From positions 133,768 through 197,767 of the forward strand of contig JAUNUI010000002.1 in assembly GCA_030538255.1 (NCBI GenBank): DNA of 64,000 nucleotides, given 5' to 3'. Origin of the DNA: Pelistega sp. (GTDB lineage: Bacteria; Pseudomonadota; Gammaproteobacteria; Burkholderiales; Burkholderiaceae_B). Shown piece after piece: positions 27,930-36,837 of this stretch; positions within the stretch are counted from its first letter, which is position 1; the number at the start of each line of letters is the position of its first letter. A program made the translations under genes and the position numbers. The notes under the pieces were generated by a model, which saw only the letters and a list, made by a program, of their open reading frames with translations, was not told the DNA's origin and did no database searches.

Positions 27930-30695
27930 TTACCACTGGTAGCCCACGCCCACACCTGCTGAACCCTTACCACGACTATTGCGCGCTGCATTCAGCTTGT
28001 AGATCATCTTGCCACTATCACTCACACGAGATACACCTAAGGCCACCGCATTCTCAGAACCATATAAGCCACTTGCCATGGCAACCATGCTCATCCCTGG
28101 CAGAGAAGCTTGCGGCAAGCTTGACATGGCAGCAGCCGTAGCGCCAACACCATCGACATTTTTCTCTACACGGTCGATACGGTTTGATAAGTTATTGATC
28201 GAGATTGAATTCGAACCTATTTGTTGTTGTGTTTGATAAAGTTGAGAACCGTTAATGGCATCCGTCGAGCTTGATGAAATTTCACCCGGGGCAACATGGG
28301 TAATTTTCTTAGAACCTGCATCCACGCCTGCTTGAGTCACGCTAGGTCCGTCTTGAATCGTCAGGCCTTGCTGACTCAGCTGTGTAGAACCGAGCTGAAC
28401 ACGACCATTCGGGTCTTGAATATTCAGGCCCTGTTGATTCAATTGTGTAGTACCCACGGTCACGCCACCATTCTGGTCTTGAATGTTCAAGCCCTGTTGA
28501 TTGAGCTGCGTGCTACCTATGGTCACGCCACCATTCGCACCTAAATTCACTTGCTCGGCTAATTTAATCTGTAGTGCACTGCTACCATCGCTGACGACCG
28601 CGATATTATTCTCGCTTAAAGCTCCTGTAGCGCCACCATTGACACTTAAAGTATCACCCAGATGACGCGTAATCACAGCACCTTGATCGGCGGCGAATTT
28701 CAAGGAGCCATCGCCCAAGGTCTGCTTTACTGATTTAATCGCATCATGGACGGTATTCTCACCAGTATCGCCAATATTCGTCATCGTGATACGACCATCA
28801 ACATCCAGATCAGCATTACCGCCTAGCACTGAAACGGTACTCGTGGCTAAATTCGTAAGCTTAGTATTGGTGGCAAATAACTGTGAGCCATTCACGGCAT
28901 CCGTTGAGGTTGCGGATAATGTCGCTGGCGCCACATTAATCACTTTCATAGAGCCCGCATCTACACCCGCAACGGTTACGCTTGGGCCTGCTTCAATCGT
29001 CAGGCCTTGTTGATTCAATTGCGTAGTACCTACGGTCACACCACCATTCGGATCCTGAATATTCAGACCTTGCTGATTGAGCTGCGTGCTACCTATGGTC
29101 ACGCCACCATTCGCACCTAAATTCACTTGCTCGGCTAATTTAATCTGTAGCGCACTGCTACCATCGCTGACGACCGCGATATTATTCTCGCTTAAAGCAC
29201 CTGTAGCGCCACCATTGAGGCTTAAAGTATCACCCAGATGACGCGTAATCACAGCACCCTGATCAGCCGCGAATTTCAAGGAGCCATCGCCCAAGGTCTG
29301 CTTCACTGATTTAATCGCATCATGGACGGTATTCTCACCGGTATCGCCAATATTCGTCATCGTGATACGACCATCGACATCCAAAAGAGCATTACCACCT
29401 AGCACTGAAACGGTACTATTGGCGACATTGCCTAAATTCACATTGGTTGCAAATAATTGGCTACCATTAATCGCATCAGTGCTGGTCGCCTCAATACGAC
29501 CCGCAGCGAGATTAGTAATGGTGCGCTCACCCTCTTCATAGCCAATACTGACTGTTGCCATCGGCTTAGCACCAGCGAAATCACCGTAGGTCAAGCCTCC
29601 AATAGTCGCATTCGTCGTTCCAACTGCGTCAGCAGCCAATGATGATGAACCCAACGCCACTGATTTTTCACTCCAGGCATATGCATAAGGGCCGAGAGCA
29701 ATAGCTCGGTCCCCATTTACATAGGAGTTTACCCCCAATGCTATCGCACCCTGTCCACTAGCGCCCGCGTACACGCCTAATGCCATGGAATTCCAAGCCG
29801 TTGCACTCGACGATGCCCCGAGAACTATCGAATTCCCCCCTATCGCTCTTGCAGACACACCTATTGCCGTTGTATTTGATGAAGTCGCTTTTGCATTCGG
29901 GCCATAAGCCACGGCACCCGCTACTGAGGCTTCAGCGTATTGACCGATGGCAACAGCTGGATTCCATACATAGGCTGAAGGGTCACCACCAGCGAGAGCA
30001 CCGTAACCGATGGCAATGGTACGACGTCCCTGAGCTTGTGAGCTGAGCATCATGGCTAAGGCATCTTGCCCATCAGCGGTTGAGCCATTACCAATCGCCA
30101 CACCGCCCGAACGCTTGGTTGAAGCTCCTTGCCCAAGCGCCACCGACCACGTTCCTAGCGCTTTAGCATTGGCCCCAATGGCAGTATCAAAAAACGTAGC
30201 CTCAGAATTCACCCCAATGGCAGTGCCATATGAGCCCCAAGCATTCGACCCAGCACCAACTGCTAGAGACTGATGATTAGTCGATATGGCATTAAAACCG
30301 ATCGCAATATTCTGATTACCAGGTCCTGTCAGCGCATTATGCCCAATGGCTACGCTGTTCAAACTACTTGCTTGCGCATTAATACCCGCAGCGAGCGCAT
30401 TCACCCCTGTCGCACCCAAATTAGTCTTATTTGTCGGGTCGGGGTTAGCTCGTTCCGCCCCTGTATCATTGACACTGTAATACTCAATGGCTTGCGCTTG
30501 TGCAGGCAAAGCGAATAATGATAATGCAAGGGCAAGCATGCCGCGGTTCATCACTGAACGGGTGCTCCCGTTTGCCGAAGAGTTCGATGATTGAATAGAG
30601 CGCGCTTTCGCTTTACCACCAGATTTCGCCACGTCAGAGACAACTACCCAAAGTTGACACGCACGACTCCACACTACTTTATAGATGAGATTCAT
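27930..30695 (-). CDS. trimeric autotransporter adhesin (YadA-like)
   Basis: A 921-residue type Vc secreted surface protein. Residues 1-27 form an extended signal peptide region (MNLIYKVVWS, WVVVSDVAKSGGK) and the hydrophobic core is at about 52-68. The head from about 110 to 355 is built of YadA-like 14-residue repeats (SVAIG, TAIGA, SVALG). Neck motifs (ATSTDAINGSQLFATN) at about 402-418 and again later alternate with stalk segments containing a long duplication. The last about 60 residues (SMVAMASGLYG to VGVGYQW) are the YadA membrane anchor ending in Trp. It probably binds host matrix or mediates self-aggregation. The BamE-like lipoprotein gene follows. Confidence 0.95.
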   Translation of the reverse strand: MNLIYKVVWSRACQLWVVVSDVAKSGGKAKARSIQSSNSSANGSTRSVMNRGMLALALSLFALPAQAQAIEYYSVNDTGAERANPDPTNKTNLGATGVNALAAGINAQASSLNSVAIGHNALTGPGNQNIAIGFNAISTNHQSLAVGAGSNAWGSYGTAIGVNSEATFFDTAIGANAKALGTWSVALGQGASTKRSGGVAIGNGSTADGQDALAMMLSSQAQGRRTIAIGYGALAGGDPSAYVWNPAVAIGQYAEASVAGAVAYGPNAKATSSNTTAIGVSARAIGGNSIVLGASSSATAWNSMALGVYAGASGQGAIALGVNSYVNGDRAIALGPYAYAWSEKSVALGSSSLAADAVGTTNATIGGLTYGDFAGAKPMATVSIGYEEGERTITNLAAGRIEATSTDAINGSQLFATNVNLGNVANSTVSVLGGNALLDVDGRITMTNIGDTGENTVHDAIKSVKQTLGDGSLKFAADQGAVITRHLGDTLSLNGGATGALSENNIAVVSDGSSALQIKLAEQVNLGANGGVTIGSTQLNQQGLNIQDPNGGVTVGTTQLNQQGLTIEAGPSVTVAGVDAGSMKVINVAPATLSATSTDAVNGSQLFATNTKLTNLATSTVSVLGGNADLDVDGRITMTNIGDTGENTVHDAIKSVKQTLGDGSLKFAADQGAVITRHLGDTLSVNGGATGALSENNIAVVSDGSSALQIKLAEQVNLGANGGVTIGSTQLNQQGLNIQDQNGGVTVGTTQLNQQGLNIQDPNGRVQLGSTQLSQQGLTIQDGPSVTQAGVDAGSKKITHVAPGEISSSSTDAINGSQLYQTQQQIGSNSISINNLSNRIDRVEKNVDGVGATAAAMSSLPQASLPGMSMVAMASGLYGSENAVALGVSRVSDSGKMIYKLNAARNSRGKGSAGVGVGYQW
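28437..29418. repeat. 406-bp direct duplication inside the adhesin stalk
   Basis: Bases 28437-28842 and 29013-29418 are nearly identical and offset by 576 bp (192 codons). They encode stalk modules SVLGGN through LNQQGL twice. Within each copy, and next to it, smaller modules of about 57 bp (TQLNQQGLNIQD) repeat three or more times. Confidence 0.92.
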
Positions 30696-31131
30696 TAAAG
30701 ATTCCTTGAAATTATGACTATTTGTTTAGTTATCGTATAAGTCTACATCTTTTATTTTCAAAGGATTAGTGTCTTTTTACAAATAATTACATCATTTTAG
30801 GTTTTTTAGCCCTAAGGGAGGGAATCCTTTATCTTTATCATCCCCCTATTTAGCGCTCCATTGATGCTTACTCAAGGTATATTTAGTGATATAAAAATGT
30901 AATAAAGTATTGGTATTTAATAAATATTCTTAATATAACAATCACTTAAAAATTTCTGCCTGAGCTAATCGCTTATGCTTGCCAGGATTTTTACCTACTT
31001 TCCCTTCTTTACATAAGATTCATACGAGTGTTTTATATGTTTTTTTAAATATATAATGTTTTAGTTGTTAAAAAGAGACAAGCTCAAACTATTTGCTGTT
31101 CTCAAGCACTATCGCAAATGCTGTTCGTCAA

Positions 31132-31158
31132 GAAAAAAGGCTAAACAAACTTAGCCCC
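31132..31158 (-). terminator. intrinsic terminator downstream of lipB
   Basis: GGCTAA at 31139-31144 and TTAGCC at 31151-31156 form a stem; on the minus strand it is followed by six T at 31138-31133. It would end the dat-DUF493-lipB transcript about 85 bp after the lipB stop. Confidence 0.75.
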
Positions 31159-31198
31159 TTTACTCTTTACATTAGATAATACAATCGCTGATATTTTG

Positions 31199-31238
31199 CT
31201 GAGATTTTGCTGATGCTTATCTGAGATTTTGCTGATGC
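31199..31238. repeat. two perfect 18-bp direct repeats just after lipB
   Basis: CTGAGATTTTGCTGATGC occurs at 31199-31216 and 31221-31238, 22 bp apart, with a shorter related piece immediately before. The second copy ends three bases from the lipB stop codon. Confidence 0.85.
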
Positions 31239-31240
31239 GT

Positions 31241-31861
31241 TTAGGCGAAAACCTGGGCCAAGAATGCGGCACTATGATCGGCCACCGCCTGCCAGTCAGC
31301 CTGCACGCCCATGGTCTGCATATCCACGGTACGCAAGCCTTCATAGCCACAAGGATTAATACCGTAAAAAGGCGCTAAATCCATAGCCACATTAATCGCT
31401 AAACCATGATAGGTGCAGCCATTCGTTACCTTCACGCCAAGCGCGGCGATTTTGGCTAAATCCCCCTCAGGCAGAGGTACATAAACCCCTGGGGCTCCCT
31501 CTTTACGCGTAGCATCAGGTAAACCAAAATGCACTAAGGTCTGGATAATCGCTTCTTCGAGTGTATGTACATATTCTTTGACGAATATGCCCGCACGACG
31601 TAAGTCAATCAGTGGATAGAGCACGACCTGACCAGGACCATGGTAGGTCACCTGACCACCACGATTGCAATGAACAATAGGGATATCGCCAGGATTGAGA
31701 ATATGTTCGGGCTTACCCGCCTGGCCTAGGGTATAGACGGCAGCATGCTCCACCTGCCACAATTGATTGGGCGTGTCGGCTTGGCGGGTTTGAGTAAATT
31801 CCTGCATAGCTTGCCAAGTGGTTTCATACTCGGCCAAACCAGGTAAGCGAATGATTTGCAT
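31241..31861 (-). CDS. lipB: octanoyl-[acyl-carrier-protein]:protein N-octanoyltransferase
   Basis: A 206-residue LipB that moves octanoate from ACP to lipoyl domains, the step before LipA. The catalytic pair is seen as Lys137 ([11 protein letters not shown]) and Cys171 (GINPCGYEG), and the [12 protein letters not shown] motif (67-78) is diagnostic. It starts 16 bp after the DUF493 gene and belongs to the transcript dat-DUF493-lipB. The ATG at 31861 is well supported by the MQIIRLPGL opening. Confidence 0.95.
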   Translation of the reverse strand: MQIIRLPGLAEYETTWQAMQEFTQTRQADTPNQLWQVEHAAVYTLGQAGKPEHILNPGDIPIVHCNRGGQVTYHGPGQVVLYPLIDLRRAGIFVKEYVHTLEEAIIQTLVHFGLPDATRKEGAPGVYVPLPEGDLAKIAALGVKVTNGCTYHGLAINVAMDLAPFYGINPCGYEGLRTVDMQTMGVQADWQAVADHSAAFLAQVFA

Positions 31862-31877
31862 ATTGGGTGTAATAAAA

Positions 31878-32183
31878 TCAGAGAACCACTTTCACCCATT
31901 CATGGGCATGCAAAGCACGGTATAAATTATCCAACTGCTCGCGTGATGTCACCCAAACACTGAAGGTCAAGCCCATATAATTGCCCTTAGCGCTAGGACG
32001 AATTTCCACGGTCTCATGATCAAAATCAGGATCATGTAAGCGCACAATTTCCACCAATGTTGGCACCAATTCGTCTTGGCTGACGGCCATCACTTTAATA
32101 GGAAAGCGTGAAGGGTATTCAATTAAAGAGTCTTCGGGAGCGATCTCTTTAAGCCCAAATAATTTATCTGCGTCGTTACTCAT
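31878..32183 (-). CDS. DUF493 (YbeD-like) protein
   Basis: A 101-residue small cytoplasmic protein of the YbeD family with the expected ferredoxin-like pattern ([14 protein letters not shown] at the start and [20 protein letters not shown] near the end). In E. coli ybeD lies between dacA and lipB, and the same order carboxypeptidase, aminotransferase, DUF493, lipB is seen here. It overlaps the aminotransferase stop by four bases. Its function is not established; a regulatory role in lipoate metabolism is only suggested by context. Confidence 0.92.
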   Translation of the reverse strand: MSNDADKLFGLKEIAPEDSLIEYPSRFPIKVMAVSQDELVPTLVEIVRLHDPDFDHETVEIRPSAKGNYMGLTFSVWVTSREQLDNLYRALHAHEWVKVVL

Positions 32184-33046
32184 AGTTCTGCAATGACCTC
32201 ATCATATGCTTGGCGTAGTTTTTGATAAATGGGACCTGGCACGCCAGCGCCTACTGCTTGTCCATTATGTAGCGTGATGGCGAGAATTTCTTTAGTGGCC
32301 GATGTCAATAAGAGTTCGTCTGCCTGGTTCACTTCTTGCTCAGAAATATTTCTAGCTTCAAAGCGAACACCACAACGCTGAGCGAGTTCTTCTATAAAGC
32401 CGTAACGAATTCCTTCCAGAATCAGATTGTTCTTGAAGGGTGCATAGAGTACCCCATCCTTGACCATCCAAATATTTGCCGAAGAACCTTCGGTTAAAAA
32501 GCCATCGCGAAACTGGATAACGTCATTCACGCCATGATCAACCGCATACTGCTTGGCTAATACATTACCTAAGAGCGAAACTGATTTAATGTCGCAATGC
32601 AGCCAACGACTATCGTCCATTCGGACAGTTGAATAACCCTGCATGCGCTCTGTCTCTGAAGGACGAGTAAAGGGCGAGCTCATTAAAAACACAGTAGGCT
32701 CTACTGGCGGATTCGGGAACGCATGGTCACGCTTGACCACACCGCGCGTCACTTGCAAATAGATAAAACTATTATCCCAAGGCGAGCGTGCCACCATATC
32801 TCGCATTAAGGCTTCCCAGTACTGAGCATCCTTATGCGTATGTAATTGAATCTTCTCTAAGCTACGCATTAAGCGAGCGACATGTTCTTGGAGGCGAAAG
32901 GGCTTACGGTTATAGGCAGGCACCACTTCATAGATGCCATCACCAAAAATAAAACCACGATCTAACACGGAAATCTTCGCTTCGCTTAAGGGCAAATATT
33001 CGCCGTTAAGATAAACCTGACTATCAACTGTAATCCCTTGAATCAC
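32180..33046 (-). CDS. dat: D-amino acid transaminase-like class IV aminotransferase
   Basis: A fold type IV PLP enzyme. I start it at GTG 33046, seven bases after AGAGGA, giving 288 residues, the usual size; an upstream extension of 20 codons begins with ATG at 33106 but looks unlike the family. The PLP lysine is Lys154 in CDIKSVSLL and the opening VYLNGEYLPLSEAKISVLDRG together with FIFGDGIYEV is typical. These enzymes interconvert D-alanine and D-glutamate for peptidoglycan, although branched-chain aminotransferases have the same fold. The neighbouring D,D-carboxypeptidase fits a wall role. Confidence 0.85.
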   Translation of the reverse strand: MIQGITVDSQVYLNGEYLPLSEAKISVLDRGFIFGDGIYEVVPAYNRKPFRLQEHVARLMRSLEKIQLHTHKDAQYWEALMRDMVARSPWDNSFIYLQVTRGVVKRDHAFPNPPVEPTVFLMSSPFTRPSETERMQGYSTVRMDDSRWLHCDIKSVSLLGNVLAKQYAVDHGVNDVIQFRDGFLTEGSSANIWMVKDGVLYAPFKNNLILEGIRYGFIEELAQRCGVRFEARNISEQEVNQADELLLTSATKEILAITLHNGQAVGAGVPGPIYQKLRQAYDEVIAEL

Positions 33047-33141
33047 AATATCCTCTATATAAAGCGTAATAATGATTGGGAGAGATGACTCTTGAGCGCA
33101 AGCCATCGAGCCATACCATCTCTACCTTAAACAAGACCTTA

Positions 33142-34428
33142 TTAAAAAAGACCTAAGAACTTATCCCACATACGACCGAAGAAACCTGCGGGTTCCACGT
33201 CATTCAGGGCGATTAAGGGATCTTGTTTGAGGATCTTGCCGTTCAATACAAACTGCACAGAACCAACTACCTCGCCCTTAGCAATCGGGGCGACTAATTT
33301 ATTATTGATTTGAGTTAGGGTCTGCACATTACCTTCTTCACCACGCGGCACAGTAACCGCCACACCATTCTGTGCGCCTAATTCAACAGTTTTAACCGTG
33401 CCTTCGTAGACACGTGGGGTCAATAATGCTTGACCTGCTGGTGCTAAGACACGGTTGGTGAAGTTCTGATAACCCCAGTCTAATAAGGTCTGGCTATATT
33501 GCTCACGCTCACGCACTGTCTTGGTACCCACCACAATGGATAAGACCCGGCGACCATCACGTACCGCGGTAGAAATCAAGCAATAACCTGCATCATCGGT
33601 ATGCCCTGTTTTCAAACCATCAACACCAATATTGCGCGCTAATAAGCCATTACGATTCTTCTGAGTAATCTTGTTAAAAGTGAAATCTTGCTGACTGAAA
33701 TAATGATAGTACTTTGGATGGTCGCGAATAATATGCTGGGCTAATAGCGATAAATCACGTACGGTTGTATAGGTCTCAGGCAATGGTAAACCGGTTGGGT
33801 CAGCGAAGCGCGAATTACTCATCCCAAAAGCTTGCGCCTCACGGTTCATCTGATCAACGAAAACCTCGACACTACCAGCCACGACCTCAGCCAATTGAAT
33901 AGTTGCATCATTACCCGATTGCACAATCATGCCTTGCAATAAGTCAGCGACGGAAACTTGTTTATTCACCTCGATAAAGGTGCGTGAGCCGCCAGTTTTC
34001 CATGCGCGCTCGGAAACCGTCACTTCTTGTTCTAGGCGCAAGCGATTATCATCAAGCGCTGAGAATACCAAGCTTGCCGTCATCAACTTGGTTAATGAGG
34101 CAGGCGCTACTTGCGTGTCGGCCTCATGTTGCGCAATGATCTGACCACTCTCCATATCCATCACCATCCATGCTTTCGCATCGACAGTTGGGGCGATACC
34201 ATTAGAGAAACTTAAGACAGTGGGTGTATTCGGATTGGTCACTGCAATACCAGCAGCATTAAGACTTGATGCTGAACTCGTTGCTGCAGCACCGCCCACA
34301 GTACCGCTAACGTTGGTTTGCGTAGCCGCTTGTTCAGCAGGCGCAGACTTATTACCAGACACAGCCAAATAGGCACCACCAGCAGCAACCGCCACTAATA
34401 AAACAATCAGAGGGAGACGACGTGACAT
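33142..34428 (-). CDS. dacC: D-alanyl-D-alanine carboxypeptidase (PBP5/6 family)
   Basis: A low molecular weight penicillin-binding protein of 428 residues if begun at ATG 34428 (MSRRLPLIVLLVAVAAGG, a good signal anchor); 32 further codons upstream have no signal-like character. The active site motifs are S111-x-x-K114 (PASLTKLM), SGN (171-173) and KTGHTD. The region from about residue 25 to 78 is a Ser/Ala/Thr-rich linker not seen in E. coli PBP5. The C-terminal beta domain ends in an amphipathic helix (GFFGRMWDKFLGLF) for membrane attachment. The symbol dacA could equally be used. It trims pentapeptides of peptidoglycan. Confidence 0.92.
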   Translation of the reverse strand: MSRRLPLIVLLVAVAAGGAYLAVSGNKSAPAEQAATQTNVSGTVGGAAATSSASSLNAAGIAVTNPNTPTVLSFSNGIAPTVDAKAWMVMDMESGQIIAQHEADTQVAPASLTKLMTASLVFSALDDNRLRLEQEVTVSERAWKTGGSRTFIEVNKQVSVADLLQGMIVQSGNDATIQLAEVVAGSVEVFVDQMNREAQAFGMSNSRFADPTGLPLPETYTTVRDLSLLAQHIIRDHPKYYHYFSQQDFTFNKITQKNRNGLLARNIGVDGLKTGHTDDAGYCLISTAVRDGRRVLSIVVGTKTVREREQYSQTLLDWGYQNFTNRVLAPAGQALLTPRVYEGTVKTVELGAQNGVAVTVPRGEEGNVQTLTQINNKLVAPIAKGEVVGSVQFVLNGKILKQDPLIALNDVEPAGFFGRMWDKFLGLF

Positions 34429-34557
34429 AAAATTTGTTAATCTAAAAAATTCAAAAATTGGCTCTATTATAAAGCCCAAGCCTAATGGAATGCAGCAAAA
34501 TGCCACTCTCTTACAATCTATCAATAATCATTTACAAGTCAGCCTTGGCGCTTACTC

Positions 34558-34636
34558 ACTAAATAATCCTAAGTAAACCAAAGAACCTTACACAAGCTAA
34601 ATATAATCCTGGGCGAGCTAAATAATCCTGGACGAA
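34558..34636. repeat. degenerate ~20-bp tandem repeats upstream of dacC
   Basis: Between the DUF3592-like gene and dacC, pieces of the form CTAAATAATCCTGGACGA recur at 34558, 34596 and 34617, and a last fragment CTAAAGATCC is at 34636. Period is about 20 bp. No gene is seen in this spacer. Confidence 0.65.
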
Positions 34637-35590
34637 CTAAAGATCCTTAACAAACTCTTTAGTTAGAATATAAAGCTCTTCGGGCTTATCCGGTAAATAT
34701 AAGATTTCAATATCGCCTTCTCGATAATCTTGCAATTCAATTAATGGCACGATTTGCTTTTTCTCAACTTGCTGGATTTGACCCTTGGCGTCAGTAAAGC
34801 GAATCGTAAGCTTTAATTCGGGCTGCTCATTAACTGACATCCCAGTTTGGGAGGCACTGGTAATTTCGCCCGTGGTGCGTATACCATTTAATAAAATATC
34901 ATTGGTAACACGATCACTATATTGGCCTACTAAGGCTCTCAGCAGAGTGTTCAGTCCAAAGTTCAGGAGCAAACCCAAATAAGGCACAATTACCCACGGA
35001 TTGTAAACAGCGAGCCAGCGCCAACCCATGCCATTGCTATATGTGGTGTGATAATAATAAAAAAGCCCTACGGCATAAACGGCCGCAAATATAAACATCC
35101 AACGTCTTTTTAGTTTTCGAATAAGAATTTCACCCGAATCAATCATCCAAGGTATTTTGCTATTGGCCACCGTATTTAAACGTAGAGAAATAAATTTACC
35201 CAATTCATAACGTCTTAAGTGCGTCTTAATATCACTAAACTCAAATTGCGCTTTAATCATGTTGCCCGCTAAATTCGCAAACCTTACCGAAACCACCATG
35301 TCCCGACCTTCTGGCGTATCAACACTTGAAATAATCTGAATAATTTCAGCTTGTACCGACTTACCCGAGGCTCTAATGGCCAAAGCCGTATCGCGATCTT
35401 TGTATGGCTGTATAAAGCCACTGTAAAAAAGTTTATAAATAAAGATTAACCATCCAATCATGCCTAACAGCAAGGCGAATGTGGCCGTATACGGATGTGA
35501 TGGATAATTCCCCATAAATCCAAATGCCAATGGAAATAGGTAGACAAAACCAATGTTGAAAACCCAAAAAAACAAATAGCTCATTTTCAT
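34637..35590 (-). CDS. four-helix membrane protein with two DUF3592-like domains
   Basis: A 317-residue protein I cannot assign to a function. Hydrophobic segments lie at about 4-28, 36-56, 164-184 and 196-214, so two pairs of membrane helices. Each pair is followed by a soluble beta-rich stretch of DUF3592 type: ASGKSVQAEIIQIISS near 74 and LNGIRTTGEITSASQTG near 232, the second ending in EGDIEILYLPDKPEELYI, a common DUF3592 ending. The layout suggests an internal duplication. It lies 8 bp after another unrecognised gene, so the two are one unit. Confidence 0.7.
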   Translation of the reverse strand: MKMSYLFFWVFNIGFVYLFPLAFGFMGNYPSHPYTATFALLLGMIGWLIFIYKLFYSGFIQPYKDRDTALAIRASGKSVQAEIIQIISSVDTPEGRDMVVSVRFANLAGNMIKAQFEFSDIKTHLRRYELGKFISLRLNTVANSKIPWMIDSGEILIRKLKRRWMFIFAAVYAVGLFYYYHTTYSNGMGWRWLAVYNPWVIVPYLGLLLNFGLNTLLRALVGQYSDRVTNDILLNGIRTTGEITSASQTGMSVNEQPELKLTIRFTDAKGQIQQVEKKQIVPLIELQDYREGDIEILYLPDKPEELYILTKEFVKDL

Positions 35591-35598
35591 CCTATCTA

Positions 35599-36543
35599 TT
35601 AGTTTCTTTTAAATTCTATTAGCTTGCCATTGGCATCCGTCTCAAGCCGATAATCAGCACGTACACTATCTATGTTCACAGACCACTTAAACAAATTCGC
35701 GCTCCTCGCCAAATACTCTTCATACTGGATCAGTCTAATACCCAATTCTCGCGCCTTCTCAGCCTCTTTGATAAAGTCAGATTGACGAGCAGAGCTATCA
35801 ATATGAAAATGAACCGCTTGGGGTAATTTGGGTTCTTCAATGTCCGCTATTTTTAGTAAGGCATTTTTATAGGTGGTAGCAGCGGCGCTAAATTTTATGT
35901 GTGATAAAGGCCAGAGCGTATAGTCCAAGGCATCAACATCAGCTTGGCTTAATTTTATTGGCTCATCTTTCGTCCAAACTTGATTTTTATCTTTATGGTA
36001 TTGCGCATTGCTGTTATGGTATTCATACCAGTCAATGTGATCTGACTGGAGTGGGTTTTGTGCCGCAATTCTTATGCTATCAGCACGTATGGTGAGTTCC
36101 GCTCTGTACACACGAACATTCTCTGTTTTTAAGAACGCTGCTAATTCTTCTTGTATCTGATCGAGCTTCTCTGGCTGCATGAGTAATGAGAAGGCCTGAT
36201 CCCGTGATGCTTGCAAATCTCGCTTAATGATTTGAAGAATCACCTCTCTTTGCGCGGGCATATGGCTATCTAGCCAGGCCGAATACTGTTCCACTAACTC
36301 TTGATGCTTGCTTGTTTGAGTTGCCTCAGCTAGCTCTTCATCACTTGTGAGGATATTGCTTAACGCTTCCCAGATGCTGCCCAACTCACTAGATGTCGAA
36401 TTCCGTGAGCCTGGCTCTTGATGATGTCCTTGAGTGCTACTCACTTCACTGAAGGTTTCCTTATAAGCCTGTTGAACTACGTCCAAGCGACTCATCAATA
36501 AGACTGCGAATACTACGATGATTAATAATAATAATTTATTCAT
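35599..36543 (-). CDS. hypothetical exported or anchored protein
   Basis: A 314-residue protein of unknown family. An N-terminal hydrophobic segment (MNKLLLLIIVVFAVLLM) would anchor or export it; the rest is hydrophilic and mostly helical, with many Glu, Gln and Lys residues between 60 and 150 and a possible coiled-coil. I recognise no catalytic motif. It is the first gene of a two-gene unit with the DUF3592-like membrane protein (8-bp spacing), so the two probably act together in the envelope. What they do is not known. Confidence 0.65.
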   Translation of the reverse strand: MNKLLLLIIVVFAVLLMSRLDVVQQAYKETFSEVSSTQGHHQEPGSRNSTSSELGSIWEALSNILTSDEELAEATQTSKHQELVEQYSAWLDSHMPAQREVILQIIKRDLQASRDQAFSLLMQPEKLDQIQEELAAFLKTENVRVYRAELTIRADSIRIAAQNPLQSDHIDWYEYHNSNAQYHKDKNQVWTKDEPIKLSQADVDALDYTLWPLSHIKFSAAATTYKNALLKIADIEEPKLPQAVHFHIDSSARQSDFIKEAEKARELGIRLIQYEEYLARSANLFKWSVNIDSVRADYRLETDANGKLIEFKRN

Positions 36544-36837
36544 GCGATATGATGTTTATACACCTTCATCAGGTGCGTCTGATCATATATTTATAAAGTA
36601 TTATTATGACAAAACTATGACACACACCTGAATCTTCATTTTCTTATGATGGGTGCATGCAAGCCATGCCAAACTGATGCGGTAGCGATGATTACGCTGA
36701 AGCTCCCTTATGCTTGCACACAAAATCACGCAAGCGTAAGCGACAGCAAAATCCCACTTAAACACCCTTGAACTTGAGCGCAAACATGAAGACAAGAAAG
36801 ACGTATGCTTGCGCACAAAGACGCGGCGCGCTAAGGC
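36544..36837. other. 294-bp spacer with repeated TATGCTTGCRCACAAA words
   Basis: TATGCTTGCACACAAAATCACG at 36709 and TATGCTTGCGCACAAAGACGCG at 36804 are diverged direct copies 95 bp apart, with CACGCAAGCG between them partly as an inverted relative. A 70-codon minus-strand frame here is not supported by start signal or content. Confidence 0.6.

Larger units (their letters stand above)
30696..31240. other. 545-bp AT-rich spacer upstream of the adhesin
   Basis: This stretch is clearly more AT-rich than its flanks and holds no gene. It must carry the adhesin promoter, and on the lipB side the lipB terminator. No insertion sequence ends or target duplications were recognised. Confidence 0.6.

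Noticed and set aside
36604-36816. 70-codon frame in the spacer upstream of the hydrolase
   Set aside because: No start signal, no recognisable content, and it runs through the TATGCTTGC repeats.
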